Source of the DNA: Micromonospora aurantiaca ATCC 27029 | Lineage (GTDB): Bacteria; Actinomycetota; Actinomycetes; Mycobacteriales; Micromonosporaceae | Assembly (NCBI RefSeq): GCF_000145235.1 | Contig: NC_014391.1 | Span: 6,591,501 to 6,655,500 of the forward strand | Length of the DNA: 64,000 bases | Reading direction: 5' to 3' | Shown here: positions 1 to 7,089 of the stretch, piece by piece | Position numbering within the stretch: position 1 is the stretch's first letter | Layout: every line of letters begins with the position of its first letter | The notes under the pieces: model-generated | What the model saw: the letters and a program-made list of their open reading frames with translations, nothing else | Told to the model about the DNA's origin: nothing | The model's database searches: none | Position numbers and translations under genes: made by a program

Positions 1-1
1 C

Positions 2-1306
2 GACGACGTGCGCGCGGAGTTGCACGAGGCGGCGGTGGCGGCCGGGCGGGCTGTCGACTACGTCGGCGCGGGAACCGTGGAGTTCCTGCTGGCGCCGGAC
101 GGGCAGGTGCACTTCCTGGAGATGAACACCCGCCTCCAGGTGGAACATCCGGTCACCGAGCTGACCACCGGGCTGGACCTGGTCCGGCTGCAACTGCTCG
201 TCGCCGAGGGCGAGCCGCTGCCGGTCACCACCACGCCACCGGCCGACGGCCACGCCATCGAGGTACGGCTGTGCGCCGAGGACCCGGCTCAGGGCTTCCG
301 CCCGGCCACCGGCACGCTGCACCGGTTCGCGATCCCCGGGGTCGCAGCCGAGTTCGGTCCGGCCCGTGGCCTGCGCCTGGACTCCGGCGTCGTGGACGGC
401 TCGACGGTGAGCGTGCACTACGACTCGATGCTGGCGAAGCTCGTCGCCTGGGCGCCCACCCGCACCGAGGCGGCCCGTGCCCTGGCCGGCGCGCTGGCCC
501 ACGCCGAACTGCACGGCGTGGCCACCAACCGGGACCTGCTGGTCCGCGTGCTGCGCAGCGCGGAGTTCACCGCCGTGGACCTCGACACCGGCTTCCTGGA
601 CCGGCACCCGGAGGTGTTCGCGCCACTGCTGCCGGCGGAGCAGCTTCCGGTGGCGGCACTGGCGGCGGCGCTGTCCGGGGCCGCCGAGCGCCGGGCCGCC
701 GCACCGGTGCTGGCCGGGTTGCCGTCGGGCTGGCGCAACGTGCCGTCCTTCCCGCAGGTCACCCGCTTCACCGTCGGCGACGGCGAGGAGATCGAGGTGC
801 ACTACCGGCTCGACCGCACCGGCGCCCTCGCCGAGTGGGGAAGGAAGGGCCCCCTCTTAACGGATCCGGTAGAGGAAGGGTCCTCTGTTAACACCGAGCT
901 GCCGGTGGTCGAGCTGGTGACGGCCACCCCGGGCCGGGTGGTGCTCGACGTGGACGGGGTGCGGCGGGCCTTCCGCGTACACCGGGCGGGGTCGTCGGTC
1001 TTCGTGGACGGCCCGGACGGGGCGGCGAGCCTCACCGAACTGCCCCGCCTGCCCCTGCCCACCGCGGAGCTGGCGGCCGGGTCGCTGCTCGCGCCGCTGC
1101 CCGGCGCGGTGACCCGGGTGCACGTCGAGGTCGGTCAGCGGGTCGCTGCCGGTGACCTGTTGCTGACGCTGGAAGCGATGAAGCTCGAACATCCCGTGCT
1201 CGCCCCCGCCGACGGCGTGGTGACGGAGCTGCCGGTGCCGGCCGGCGGCCAGGTCGAGACGGGTGCCGTACTTGCCGTGGTGGACCCCGAGGAGGACCCG
1301 CAGTGA
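2..1306 (+). CDS. Acetyl/propionyl/methylcrotonyl-CoA carboxylase alpha subunit (5' truncated)
   Basis: Partial gene; the reading frame is open to the left edge, so the N-terminal ATP-grasp part is missing. What remains is the end of the biotin carboxylase (catalytic stretch EMNTRLQVEHPVTE near the visible start, then the C-terminal biotin-carboxylase domain) followed by a linker and a C-terminal biotinyl domain with the biotin-accepting lysine in EAMKLEH. It carboxylates biotin with bicarbonate and ATP for transfer by a partner beta subunit not seen here. The linker contains a 52-bp repeat read in frame (841-892). The stop overlaps the next start by 4 nt (GTGA), so it is coupled to an acyl-CoA dehydrogenase. 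That pairing, as in leucine-degradation clusters, makes a methylcrotonyl-CoA carboxylase role plausible, but the acyl substrate cannot be read from this fragment. Confidence 0.93.
   Translation, partial: DDVRAELHEAAVAAGRAVDYVGAGTVEFLLAPDGQVHFLEMNTRLQVEHPVTELTTGLDLVRLQLLVAEGEPLPVTTTPPADGHAIEVRLCAEDPAQGFRPATGTLHRFAIPGVAAEFGPARGLRLDSGVVDGSTVSVHYDSMLAKLVAWAPTRTEAARALAGALAHAELHGVATNRDLLVRVLRSAEFTAVDLDTGFLDRHPEVFAPLLPAEQLPVAALAAALSGAAERRAAAPVLAGLPSGWRNVPSFPQVTRFTVGDGEEIEVHYRLDRTGALAEWGRKGPLLTDPVEEGSSVNTELPVVELVTATPGRVVLDVDGVRRAFRVHRAGSSVFVDGPDGAASLTELPRLPLPTAELAAGSLLAPLPGAVTRVHVEVGQRVAAGDLLLTLEAMKLEHPVLAPADGVVTELPVPAGGQVETGAVLAVVDPEEDPQ
841..892 (+). repeat. 52-bp palindromic repeat, copy 1, inside a coding region
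   Basis: Two near-identical halves (AAGGAAGGGCCCCCTCTTAAC and AGGAAGGGTCCTCTGTTAAC), each itself nearly palindromic, are separated by 11 nt containing TCCGGTAG. The same 52-bp unit occurs at 35399-35450 and, inverted, at 35474-35525. Here it is translated as part of the carboxylase linker. Its length is not a multiple of three, so the insertion event must have included other bases to keep the frame. Confidence 0.9.
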
Positions 1307-2466
1307 ACTTCGACCTGACCCCCGAGCAGGACCAGCTCCGCGACGCCGTCCGGGCGTTGGGCCGCAAGTACGGCCACTCCTACTTCGTCGAGAAGGCCAG
1401 GTCCGGCGAGCACACCACCGAGCTGTGGCACGAGGCCGGACGGCTGGGCTACCTGGGCGTGAACATCCCCACCGAGTACGGCGGCGGGGGCGGCGGCATC
1501 ACCGAGCTGGCGCTGGTGTGCGAGGAGCTGGCCGCGACCGGCTGCCCGCTGCTGCTCCTGGTGGTCTCCCCCGCCATCGCCGCCACGATCATCAACAAGC
1601 ACGGTACGGAGGAGCAGCGCAAGAAGCACCTCCCCGGCCTCGCCGACGGCTCCCAGAAGATCGTCTTCGCGATCACCGAGCCGGACGCCGGATCGAACTT
1701 CCACCGCCTCGCCACAGTGGCCCGCCGCGACGGCGACGACTGGCTGCTCAGCGGCCGGAAGATCTACATCTCCGGGGTGGACGAGGCCGGGCACGTCCTC
1801 GTGGTCGCTCGTACCGAGGACGCGTCCACCGGGAAGTTGAAGCCGGCGCTCTTCATCGTGCCGACCGACGCGCCCGGCCTGGAGAAGTCCAAGCTGGACA
1901 TGGAGATCCTGTCGCCGGAGAACCAGTTCCTGCTCTTCCTCGACGACGTCCGGCTCCCCGCCGACGCGCTCGTCGGTGAATCGCTCGACGCCGGGCTGCC
2001 CGCCCTGTTCGCCGGCCTCAACCCGGAGCGCATCACTGTTGCCGCGATGGGCGCCGGCACCGGCCGGTACGCGATCGAGAGGGCAAGCGACTACACCGCT
2101 ACCCGCAAGGTGTGGGGCGGACGCTCGATCGGCTCCCACCAGGGCGTCTCGCACCCGCTGGCGCACGCCGCAGTGCAGGTCGAGCTGGCCCGACTGATGA
2201 TCCACAAGGCGGCCACGCTCTACGACGCGGGCCGCGACCTGGAGGCCGGCATCTCCGGCAACATGGCCAAGTACGCGGCCGGCGAGGCCGCCGCGCTCGC
2301 CGTCGACACCGCCGTCCAGGCGCTCGGCGGGGCCGGCATGACCACCGAGTACGGCGTGGCGACGCTGCTCGGCGCGGTACGGGCGGGCCGGATCGCCCCG
2401 GTCAGCCGGGAGATGATCCTCAACTTCGTCGCCCAGCACGTCCTCGGCCAGGACAAGTCCTACTGA
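1303..2466 (+). CDS. Acyl-CoA dehydrogenase
   Basis: 387 residues, the normal length for FAD-dependent acyl-CoA dehydrogenases, which oxidise acyl-CoA to trans-2-enoyl-CoA and pass electrons to ETF. The FAD/substrate signature ITEPDAGSN lies at about 124-132 and the C-terminal helical domain carries QALGGAGMTTEYG. The usual catalytic Glu of medium-chain enzymes (the YEGT motif near the C-terminus) is absent; that stretch reads IAPVSREM. Instead Glu242 in GLNPERI sits where isovaleryl-CoA and long-chain dehydrogenases carry their catalytic base (GLDLER). With the upstream carboxylase, into which its GTG start overlaps, this suggests branched-chain (leucine) catabolism, by inference only. Confidence 0.92.
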   Translation: MNFDLTPEQDQLRDAVRALGRKYGHSYFVEKARSGEHTTELWHEAGRLGYLGVNIPTEYGGGGGGITELALVCEELAATGCPLLLLVVSPAIAATIINKHGTEEQRKKHLPGLADGSQKIVFAITEPDAGSNFHRLATVARRDGDDWLLSGRKIYISGVDEAGHVLVVARTEDASTGKLKPALFIVPTDAPGLEKSKLDMEILSPENQFLLFLDDVRLPADALVGESLDAGLPALFAGLNPERITVAAMGAGTGRYAIERASDYTATRKVWGGRSIGSHQGVSHPLAHAAVQVELARLMIHKAATLYDAGRDLEAGISGNMAKYAAGEAAALAVDTAVQALGGAGMTTEYGVATLLGAVRAGRIAPVSREMILNFVAQHVLGQDKSY

Positions 2467-2476
2467 CCGAGGTGGG

Positions 2477-2518
2477 CCCGGGGTACGGCGGGTGCCCGAT
2501 CACCCGCCGTACCCCGGG
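2477..2518. terminator. Bidirectional terminator-like hairpin
   Basis: Perfect 18-bp inverted repeat (left arm 2477-2494, right arm 2501-2518) with a 6-nt loop, lying between two convergent genes. There is no T-run, as is common for actinomycete hairpins. Confidence 0.75.
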
Positions 2519-2524
2519 GGTCCG

Positions 2525-4303
2525 TCAGCGGACGGTCAGCGTGCCGACCGCCGGGCGCGGCGTCGCCACCGGCGGCAGCCGCTTCGGCTCGCCCCGGCTC
2601 GGCTCGCCCGCCCGGGCCAGCGCGCTCTTCGACGCGTCCGCCCGGCCGGCCGCCGCGTCCTCCTGGAACGGCTGCGCGTCACCGACGCAGAGCGTGCCCT
2701 TGGCCGGCAGCTTGCCGGTGAGCAGGTACGCGTCGATCCGGCCGGTCACGCACGCCGAGGTGCCGTACGCGGTGTGGCCCCAGCTGTCGCTGCTCAGCAG
2801 GCGGCTGTTCGGCAGCAGCTTCGCCGAGCTGACCGCCCCCTGGTAGTTGGTCGCCGGATCCCAGTAGTTGCCGACCACCAGCACCGGGGCGGCGGTGACC
2901 CGGTTGAACGGCCCGGTCCAGGCGTCCTCGTCCCGCACCGTCCAGGTGTTGCGGGCACAGGGCGAGGTGCCCCAGGCCCACGCCCGCCCGAAGTAGGGCG
3001 CCCGCTTGTCCTCCTTCGCCGACAGCGCCGGCCAGGCGTCGGCGCTCTTCGGGTGGTACGCGTCGGTGCAGTCGACGGTCAGGAACGTCTCCAGCCCGTT
3101 GTCGTACGGGAAGTCGTACCCCCGCTGTTGCCGTGCCTGCGCGGCGCGGGCGGCGAGTGCCTTGCGGGCCGTGGCGGTGGCGGCCTTGCCGGCGGCCGGG
3201 TCGGTCAGGGCCAGGAGCTGGACGGTCAGGTCCACCACCGACTGCCAGCCGTACGGGTCGTAGAGCGCACCGAGCGTGGCACCGACGAAGTCGGCGTAGC
3301 TGACGGTGAACGAGCCGAAGTCCGGGTCCTCGATCACCACCGGCTTCTTGCGCAGTCGCTTGGCCACCGTGTCGTACGCGGCCAGCGGGTTGCCGGTGGA
3401 AGCCAGCGCACACTGCTCGGCGCCGGCCTCGCCGCACCGGGCCAGGATCTCGCGCAGCGCCCGGTACGCCCCGTCGGCGCTGCGCAGCCGCGTCTCCTGG
3501 AGCTGGTTGCGGGCACTGCCCTGGCCGATCCAGGCGTTCGGGTCGAGCACGCCGTCGACGACCAGCGCGCGGAAGCGGTCCGGGAACATGTTGGCGTAGT
3601 ACTGGCCCAGCGCGGTGCCGTAGCTGAAGCCGAGGTAGCTGAGCAACTTGTCGCCGACGGCGCGGCGCAGCACGTCCATGTCGCGGGCCACCTCGGCGGT
3701 GGACGCCGCGCCGGTGAGCGGCTTACCGGTGGTGGAGCACGCCTTGCCGACCGCCTTGGACGCCGCGACGTACGCCTTCTCCTCCGCCTTGGTCCACGGG
3801 AACGCGACGTTCAGCCCGGCGTACGCGCGGGTCTGGTCCTTCACCGAGCGGAAGCACTTGATGTTCTCACTGGCCTCGACGCCGCGCGGGTCGACGCCGA
3901 CGATGTCGAAGCGGTCGAGCAGGTCGTCGCCGAGGAAGTAGGGCGCGGCGAGCGCGATGCTCGTGCCGGAGCCACCCGGGCCACCCGGGTTGAGGAAGAG
4001 GCTGCCGACCTTGCGCTGCTGGTCGCGGGCCTTGACCCGGAGCAGGGCGACCTCGGTGGTGGCGCCCTTCGGGTTGTCGTAGTCCAGCGGCAGCCGGACC
4101 GTGGCGCACTCGGCGTAGTCGTAGCAGGCGTACCAGTCGAGCTTCGGCGTCGGCACGCGGTCCACCCGGCGCGCCTCGGCGGCGGTGGTCCTGTCGTGCG
4201 CGGGTGGTTGCGGAGTCGCCGCCGCGGCGGGCGCGACGGCCGGTCCGGCGAGGAGGACGCCGGCGATCCCGGTTGCGGCCAGGGATCGGATTGCACGGGG
4301 CAT
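2525..4303 (-). CDS. Secreted alpha/beta-hydrolase, tripeptidyl aminopeptidase family (S33)
   Basis: 592 residues with an N-terminal signal peptide (hydrophobic, cleaved after an Ala-rich stretch near residue 29). It follows the Streptomyces Tap/SlpD/SlpE pattern: oxyanion-loop region NPGGPGGSG (105-113), GVDPRG (136-141), nucleophile elbow GFSYG with Ser227, and a C-terminal TAP-like domain with an Asp in NYWDPAT and a His in SWGHTAYG as probable triad members. These enzymes release tripeptides or amino acids from protein N-termini outside the cell. It is a single gene converging on the acyl-CoA dehydrogenase and divergent from the gene at 4539. Family assignment is solid; the peptide specificity is not. 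Confidence 0.9.
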   Translation of the reverse strand: MPRAIRSLAATGIAGVLLAGPAVAPAAAATPQPPAHDRTTAAEARRVDRVPTPKLDWYACYDYAECATVRLPLDYDNPKGATTEVALLRVKARDQQRKVGSLFLNPGGPGGSGTSIALAAPYFLGDDLLDRFDIVGVDPRGVEASENIKCFRSVKDQTRAYAGLNVAFPWTKAEEKAYVAASKAVGKACSTTGKPLTGAASTAEVARDMDVLRRAVGDKLLSYLGFSYGTALGQYYANMFPDRFRALVVDGVLDPNAWIGQGSARNQLQETRLRSADGAYRALREILARCGEAGAEQCALASTGNPLAAYDTVAKRLRKKPVVIEDPDFGSFTVSYADFVGATLGALYDPYGWQSVVDLTVQLLALTDPAAGKAATATARKALAARAAQARQQRGYDFPYDNGLETFLTVDCTDAYHPKSADAWPALSAKEDKRAPYFGRAWAWGTSPCARNTWTVRDEDAWTGPFNRVTAAPVLVVGNYWDPATNYQGAVSSAKLLPNSRLLSSDSWGHTAYGTSACVTGRIDAYLLTGKLPAKGTLCVGDAQPFQEDAAAGRADASKSALARAGEPSRGEPKRLPPVATPRPAVGTLTVR

Positions 4304-4504
4304 GAGGCTGCCTTCCGTCGGGGAACAGTTCCGTCGAGGAGACCTCGACCCCCGTCACTGTAGGGATCGACGCCCACGTTAGTGGCCCCCAAACGGGGAT
4401 CGATACGGCAAACAACCAGATGATGTAACGATTTTTTCTCGATCGTCGCTACCTGCGACTCCGAAGTGGAGCGTCGGTGACGGGAAGCCGTCTCATCCCG
4501 CCGG

Positions 4505-4532
4505 TTGACAGGTGGACGCGCTGGGCCATGCT
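4505..4532 (+). promoter_or_regulatory. Promoter of the leaderless gene at 4539
   Basis: TTGACA at 4505-4510, a 16-nt spacer and CATGCT at 4527-4532. The predicted transcription start coincides with the GTG at 4539. Confidence 0.6.
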
Positions 4533-4538
4533 TGTCGG

Positions 4539-5003
4539 GTGAGATCGTTCCCGAAGCCCGATGCGCGGGCGAAGGCCGTCGTCGCGTCCCTGGCGACGGT
4601 GGCGGCGGTGGTGACCCTCGCCGTGTGGCGTCCGCCCGGCATCCTGTCGGTCGTGCTGGCCCTGGTCTGCGTCCTGCTCGCCATGATCACGGGAGTGACG
4701 ATCACCGCCGCGCGTCAGCCCGGCGGCACCGGCGGGCCCGCCCCGCAGGCCGAGACCTGGCCGGTCCCCCACCAGGGGTACGGAGTGGACGCCGACACGC
4801 TGGAGGCGATCGACCCGCGCGCGGTACGGAACCTGCGCACGCCGGCGGGCCAGCCGATCGACGCGGACACGCTGGAGACGCTCGACCCGCGGGTGGTACG
4901 CGGCATGCGGGCGACGACAGCGGTGGACGCCGACACGCTGGAGACGCTCGACCCGCGGTCGGTCCGGCAGGGCCGGACCGTGAACGGGCTCAGCGACCGG
5001 TGA
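4539..5003 (+). CDS. Small membrane protein with three DADTLE-type repeats (unknown function)
   Basis: 154 residues if started at GTG 4539, which lies 6 nt past a -10-like hexamer; another in-frame GTG at 4512 overlaps that promoter and is less likely. Two hydrophobic segments near the N-terminus (about residues 14-32 and 36-57) should anchor it in the membrane. The rest holds three copies of an 18-residue unit, xDADTLExxDPRxVRxxR, separated by 6- and 4-residue spacers. I do not recognise the family. The acidic-basic repeat could bind a partner or metal. Its 3' end overlaps the convergent kinase gene by 14 nt. Confidence 0.75.
   Translation: MRSFPKPDARAKAVVASLATVAAVVTLAVWRPPGILSVVLALVCVLLAMITGVTITAARQPGGTGGPAPQAETWPVPHQGYGVDADTLEAIDPRAVRNLRTPAGQPIDADTLETLDPRVVRGMRATTAVDADTLETLDPRSVRQGRTVNGLSDR
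4785..4976 (+). repeat. Threefold coding repeat of 54 bp
   Basis: Units at 4785-4838, 4857-4910 and 4923-4976 encode three related 18-residue segments. DNA identity between units two and three is very high, suggesting recent duplication or conversion. Confidence 0.85.
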
Positions 5004-6465
5004 GCGTGGGGCCGGCGAGCGCGTTGACGCCCCGGCCGGCCAGACAGCGGTAGGTGCGGTCCGCCTCGGCCTCCGGCGGCAGCACCTCCAGGTTCCACCC
5101 GCTCGCCGACTTGCCGCCGCTGACCAGCCGGAACGTGTCGGCGTTGCACACCCGCCCGACGGCCGGGTCGGCCGCGACCGTCTCGTGGCGGGCCCCGGCG
5201 AGACCGGCCGGCAGGTCACCGGCGGCGTAGGTCTCCCAGGTGTGCTGGCCGTCGCACGGCACCCGGCTCGCCTCGGCCCGGTCGCGGCGCAGCCGTACCG
5301 GACCGAAGCACTCCAGTTCCGTCGCGCAGCGCGCCCCGGCGGGCAGCCGCACGTCGGCGGACGCGCAGCCGGGCACCGGCGCCACCCCGGCCACGCCGCT
5401 GGTCGCCGGTGTGGGCGTGACGGCCGGCGTGTGCCCGCCTGCCACCCAGCCGCCACCGGCCGAGGCGGCGAGCGCCAGCACACCGGCGCCGCCGAGGAAC
5501 CAGCGCTTGGGCCAGCGCCGGCCACGCGAGGCCACCGTCGGGTGGTCGTCGTCCGCGGGCGGTCGCGGGTTCGGCCCACCGGTGCGGTGGAACCGGTCGC
5601 CGGTGGCGCCGTCGTACAGGCCGCCGGTCGCCGGGGCGCCGTCCAGCGGCAGCGAGGCGAGCAGGCCGCGCAGTTCGACCGCGGAGGGCCGCGCGCCCGG
5701 GTCGTTCGACATGCCCAACCGGAGTACGTCGATCAGTTCACCGGGCACGCCGGGCAGGCCCGGGATCGGCTGCTGGAACATCTCCAGCACGGTGACCAGG
5801 CTCGGGTTGCGTTCGGAGTGCCAGCGCGGCGGACGGCCGTACATCACCGCGTAGAGCGTGGCGCACAGCGAGTAGACGTCGACTGCGGGCGTGGGTGGAC
5901 TGTGGTTGAACGTCTCCGGTGGCGCGTACGCCGGGGTGAGCGCCTCCAGCATCACCGAGGAGTCGCGGAACTCGGCGAGCACCGCCAGGCCGAAGTCGGC
6001 CAGGACGGCCGAGTTGAACTCGGAGTGCAGGATGTTCGCCGGCTTGACGTCGCGGTGCAGGACGCCCGCCGCGTGCGAGTGGGCCAGCGCGTCGGCGATC
6101 TTCACGCCGAGGTCGCGGGTCTCCGCCGGGCCCAGCGGCGAGGTGCGCATCCGCTCGGCGTACGAGCCGTCGCACAGCTCCATGATGAGGTAGGGGTGCT
6201 GGTCGACGGTGACGCCGACGTCGAACAGGTCCACCACGTGGGGGTGCGACGACATCCGCCCGGCGGCACGGGCCTCGCGCAGGAAGCGGGCCTGGTCGCG
6301 TTCGCTGTCCAGCGTGCGGTTCTCGATCTTGACCGCGACCTCGCGCCCCACCGAGATCTGGGTGGCCCGGTAGATGGTGGCGTACCCGCCCCGGGCGAAC
6401 ACCTGCAGATCGGTCAGACCGGGCACGATGGGCAGCCGCAGGGCGCCGGGCGGGGTCTCGGTCAC
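4990..6465 (-). CDS. Membrane-spanning serine/threonine protein kinase (Pkn family)
   Basis: 491 residues. The cytosolic kinase domain (about 15-275) has a glycine loop FARGGYATIY (24-32), the ATP-binding Lys46 in VAVKI, catalytic HRD with Asp139 (HRDVKPAN), DFG at 157-159 and an APPE-type activation-segment end. A single membrane segment follows at about 322-343. The outer part of about 140 residues contains several cysteines (CASAD, ARCATELECFG, VPCDGQHTW, VCNADTF) that may form disulfides. There are no PASTA repeats. It resembles actinobacterial Pkn proteins that sense something outside the cell, with unknown ligand and substrates. The ATG at 6465 gives a normal kinase N-terminus. Confidence 0.93.
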   Translation of the reverse strand: MTETPPGALRLPIVPGLTDLQVFARGGYATIYRATQISVGREVAVKIENRTLDSERDQARFLREARAAGRMSSHPHVVDLFDVGVTVDQHPYLIMELCDGSYAERMRTSPLGPAETRDLGVKIADALAHSHAAGVLHRDVKPANILHSEFNSAVLADFGLAVLAEFRDSSVMLEALTPAYAPPETFNHSPPTPAVDVYSLCATLYAVMYGRPPRWHSERNPSLVTVLEMFQQPIPGLPGVPGELIDVLRLGMSNDPGARPSAVELRGLLASLPLDGAPATGGLYDGATGDRFHRTGGPNPRPPADDDHPTVASRGRRWPKRWFLGGAGVLALAASAGGGWVAGGHTPAVTPTPATSGVAGVAPVPGCASADVRLPAGARCATELECFGPVRLRRDRAEASRVPCDGQHTWETYAAGDLPAGLAGARHETVAADPAVGRVCNADTFRLVSGGKSASGWNLEVLPPEAEADRTYRCLAGRGVNALAGPTLTGR

Positions 6466-6495
6466 GACTCGAAAATACCCAACGATCCGGACCCG

Positions 6496-6954
6496 TCAGC
6501 GCGCCGTGTCGGTGGCCGGCACCGGACCCGGGACGGAGTCGTCAGTGGCGGCGGCCGCCCGGCGGGCGTCCCACCACAGGCCGACCGCCGTCGCGACCGC
6601 GCCCAGGCCCTCCCACGCGGCGACCGCGAAGAAGCGGTCCGGCGCGACGTCGGAGAGCACCGCGATGGTGAACACGGTGAAGGTGACCAGGCGGAACCAC
6701 ACGGTGAACCGGTAGAACGGCCGCCACTCGGTGGCGACGGCGAGCAGGTAGTAGACCCCCATGTTGAACGAGGCCATCGAGGACGCGGTGAGGAACGTGC
6801 CGGTGTAGTCGCCCGGAGCGCGCTCGGCCGGCACCTCGAAGCCGAGCAGGCGCAGCTGCGTCTCCGGCCAGATCAGACCGAGCGCGCCGAGCAGCAGCGC
6901 GAGGAGCCCGAAGACCGCGATCGTCCAGCCGGCGCCCGAGCGCGGCAGCCTCAT
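6496..6954 (-). CDS. Integral membrane protein, unknown function
   Basis: 152 residues from the ATG at 6954, chosen because GGGGAGGA stands just upstream; the open frame extends further to 7062 without ribosome-site support. Four hydrophobic segments are visible (WTIAVFGLLALLLGALGLI near the N-terminus, a middle one around MGVYYLLAV, then FTVFTIAVL and a C-terminal one). The C-terminus is short and hydrophilic. It sits 30 bp upstream of the kinase on the same strand, so the two may be cotranscribed. No family recognised. Confidence 0.75.
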   Translation of the reverse strand: MRLPRSGAGWTIAVFGLLALLLGALGLIWPETQLRLLGFEVPAERAPGDYTGTFLTASSMASFNMGVYYLLAVATEWRPFYRFTVWFRLVTFTVFTIAVLSDVAPDRFFAVAAWEGLGAVATAVGLWWDARRAAAATDDSVPGPVPATDTAR

Positions 6955-7089
6955 CGTTCCTCCCCAGCGTGGTCTGCCGGTGACGCAGGCGCGCACCGGG
7001 AGGCGGCAGTCGATCCACCACTGTCGCGGCCCCACGCTAACCGGCTCCACCGACGAACACATCCCCGGAACCGTCAGAACAACGGGCGG

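Noticed and set aside
4505..5053. Alternative plus-strand frame overlapping the repeat protein at 4539-5003
   Set aside because: Arg/Gly-rich product without membrane segments. The frame at 4539 has the hydrophobic segments, the regular repeats and a promoter.
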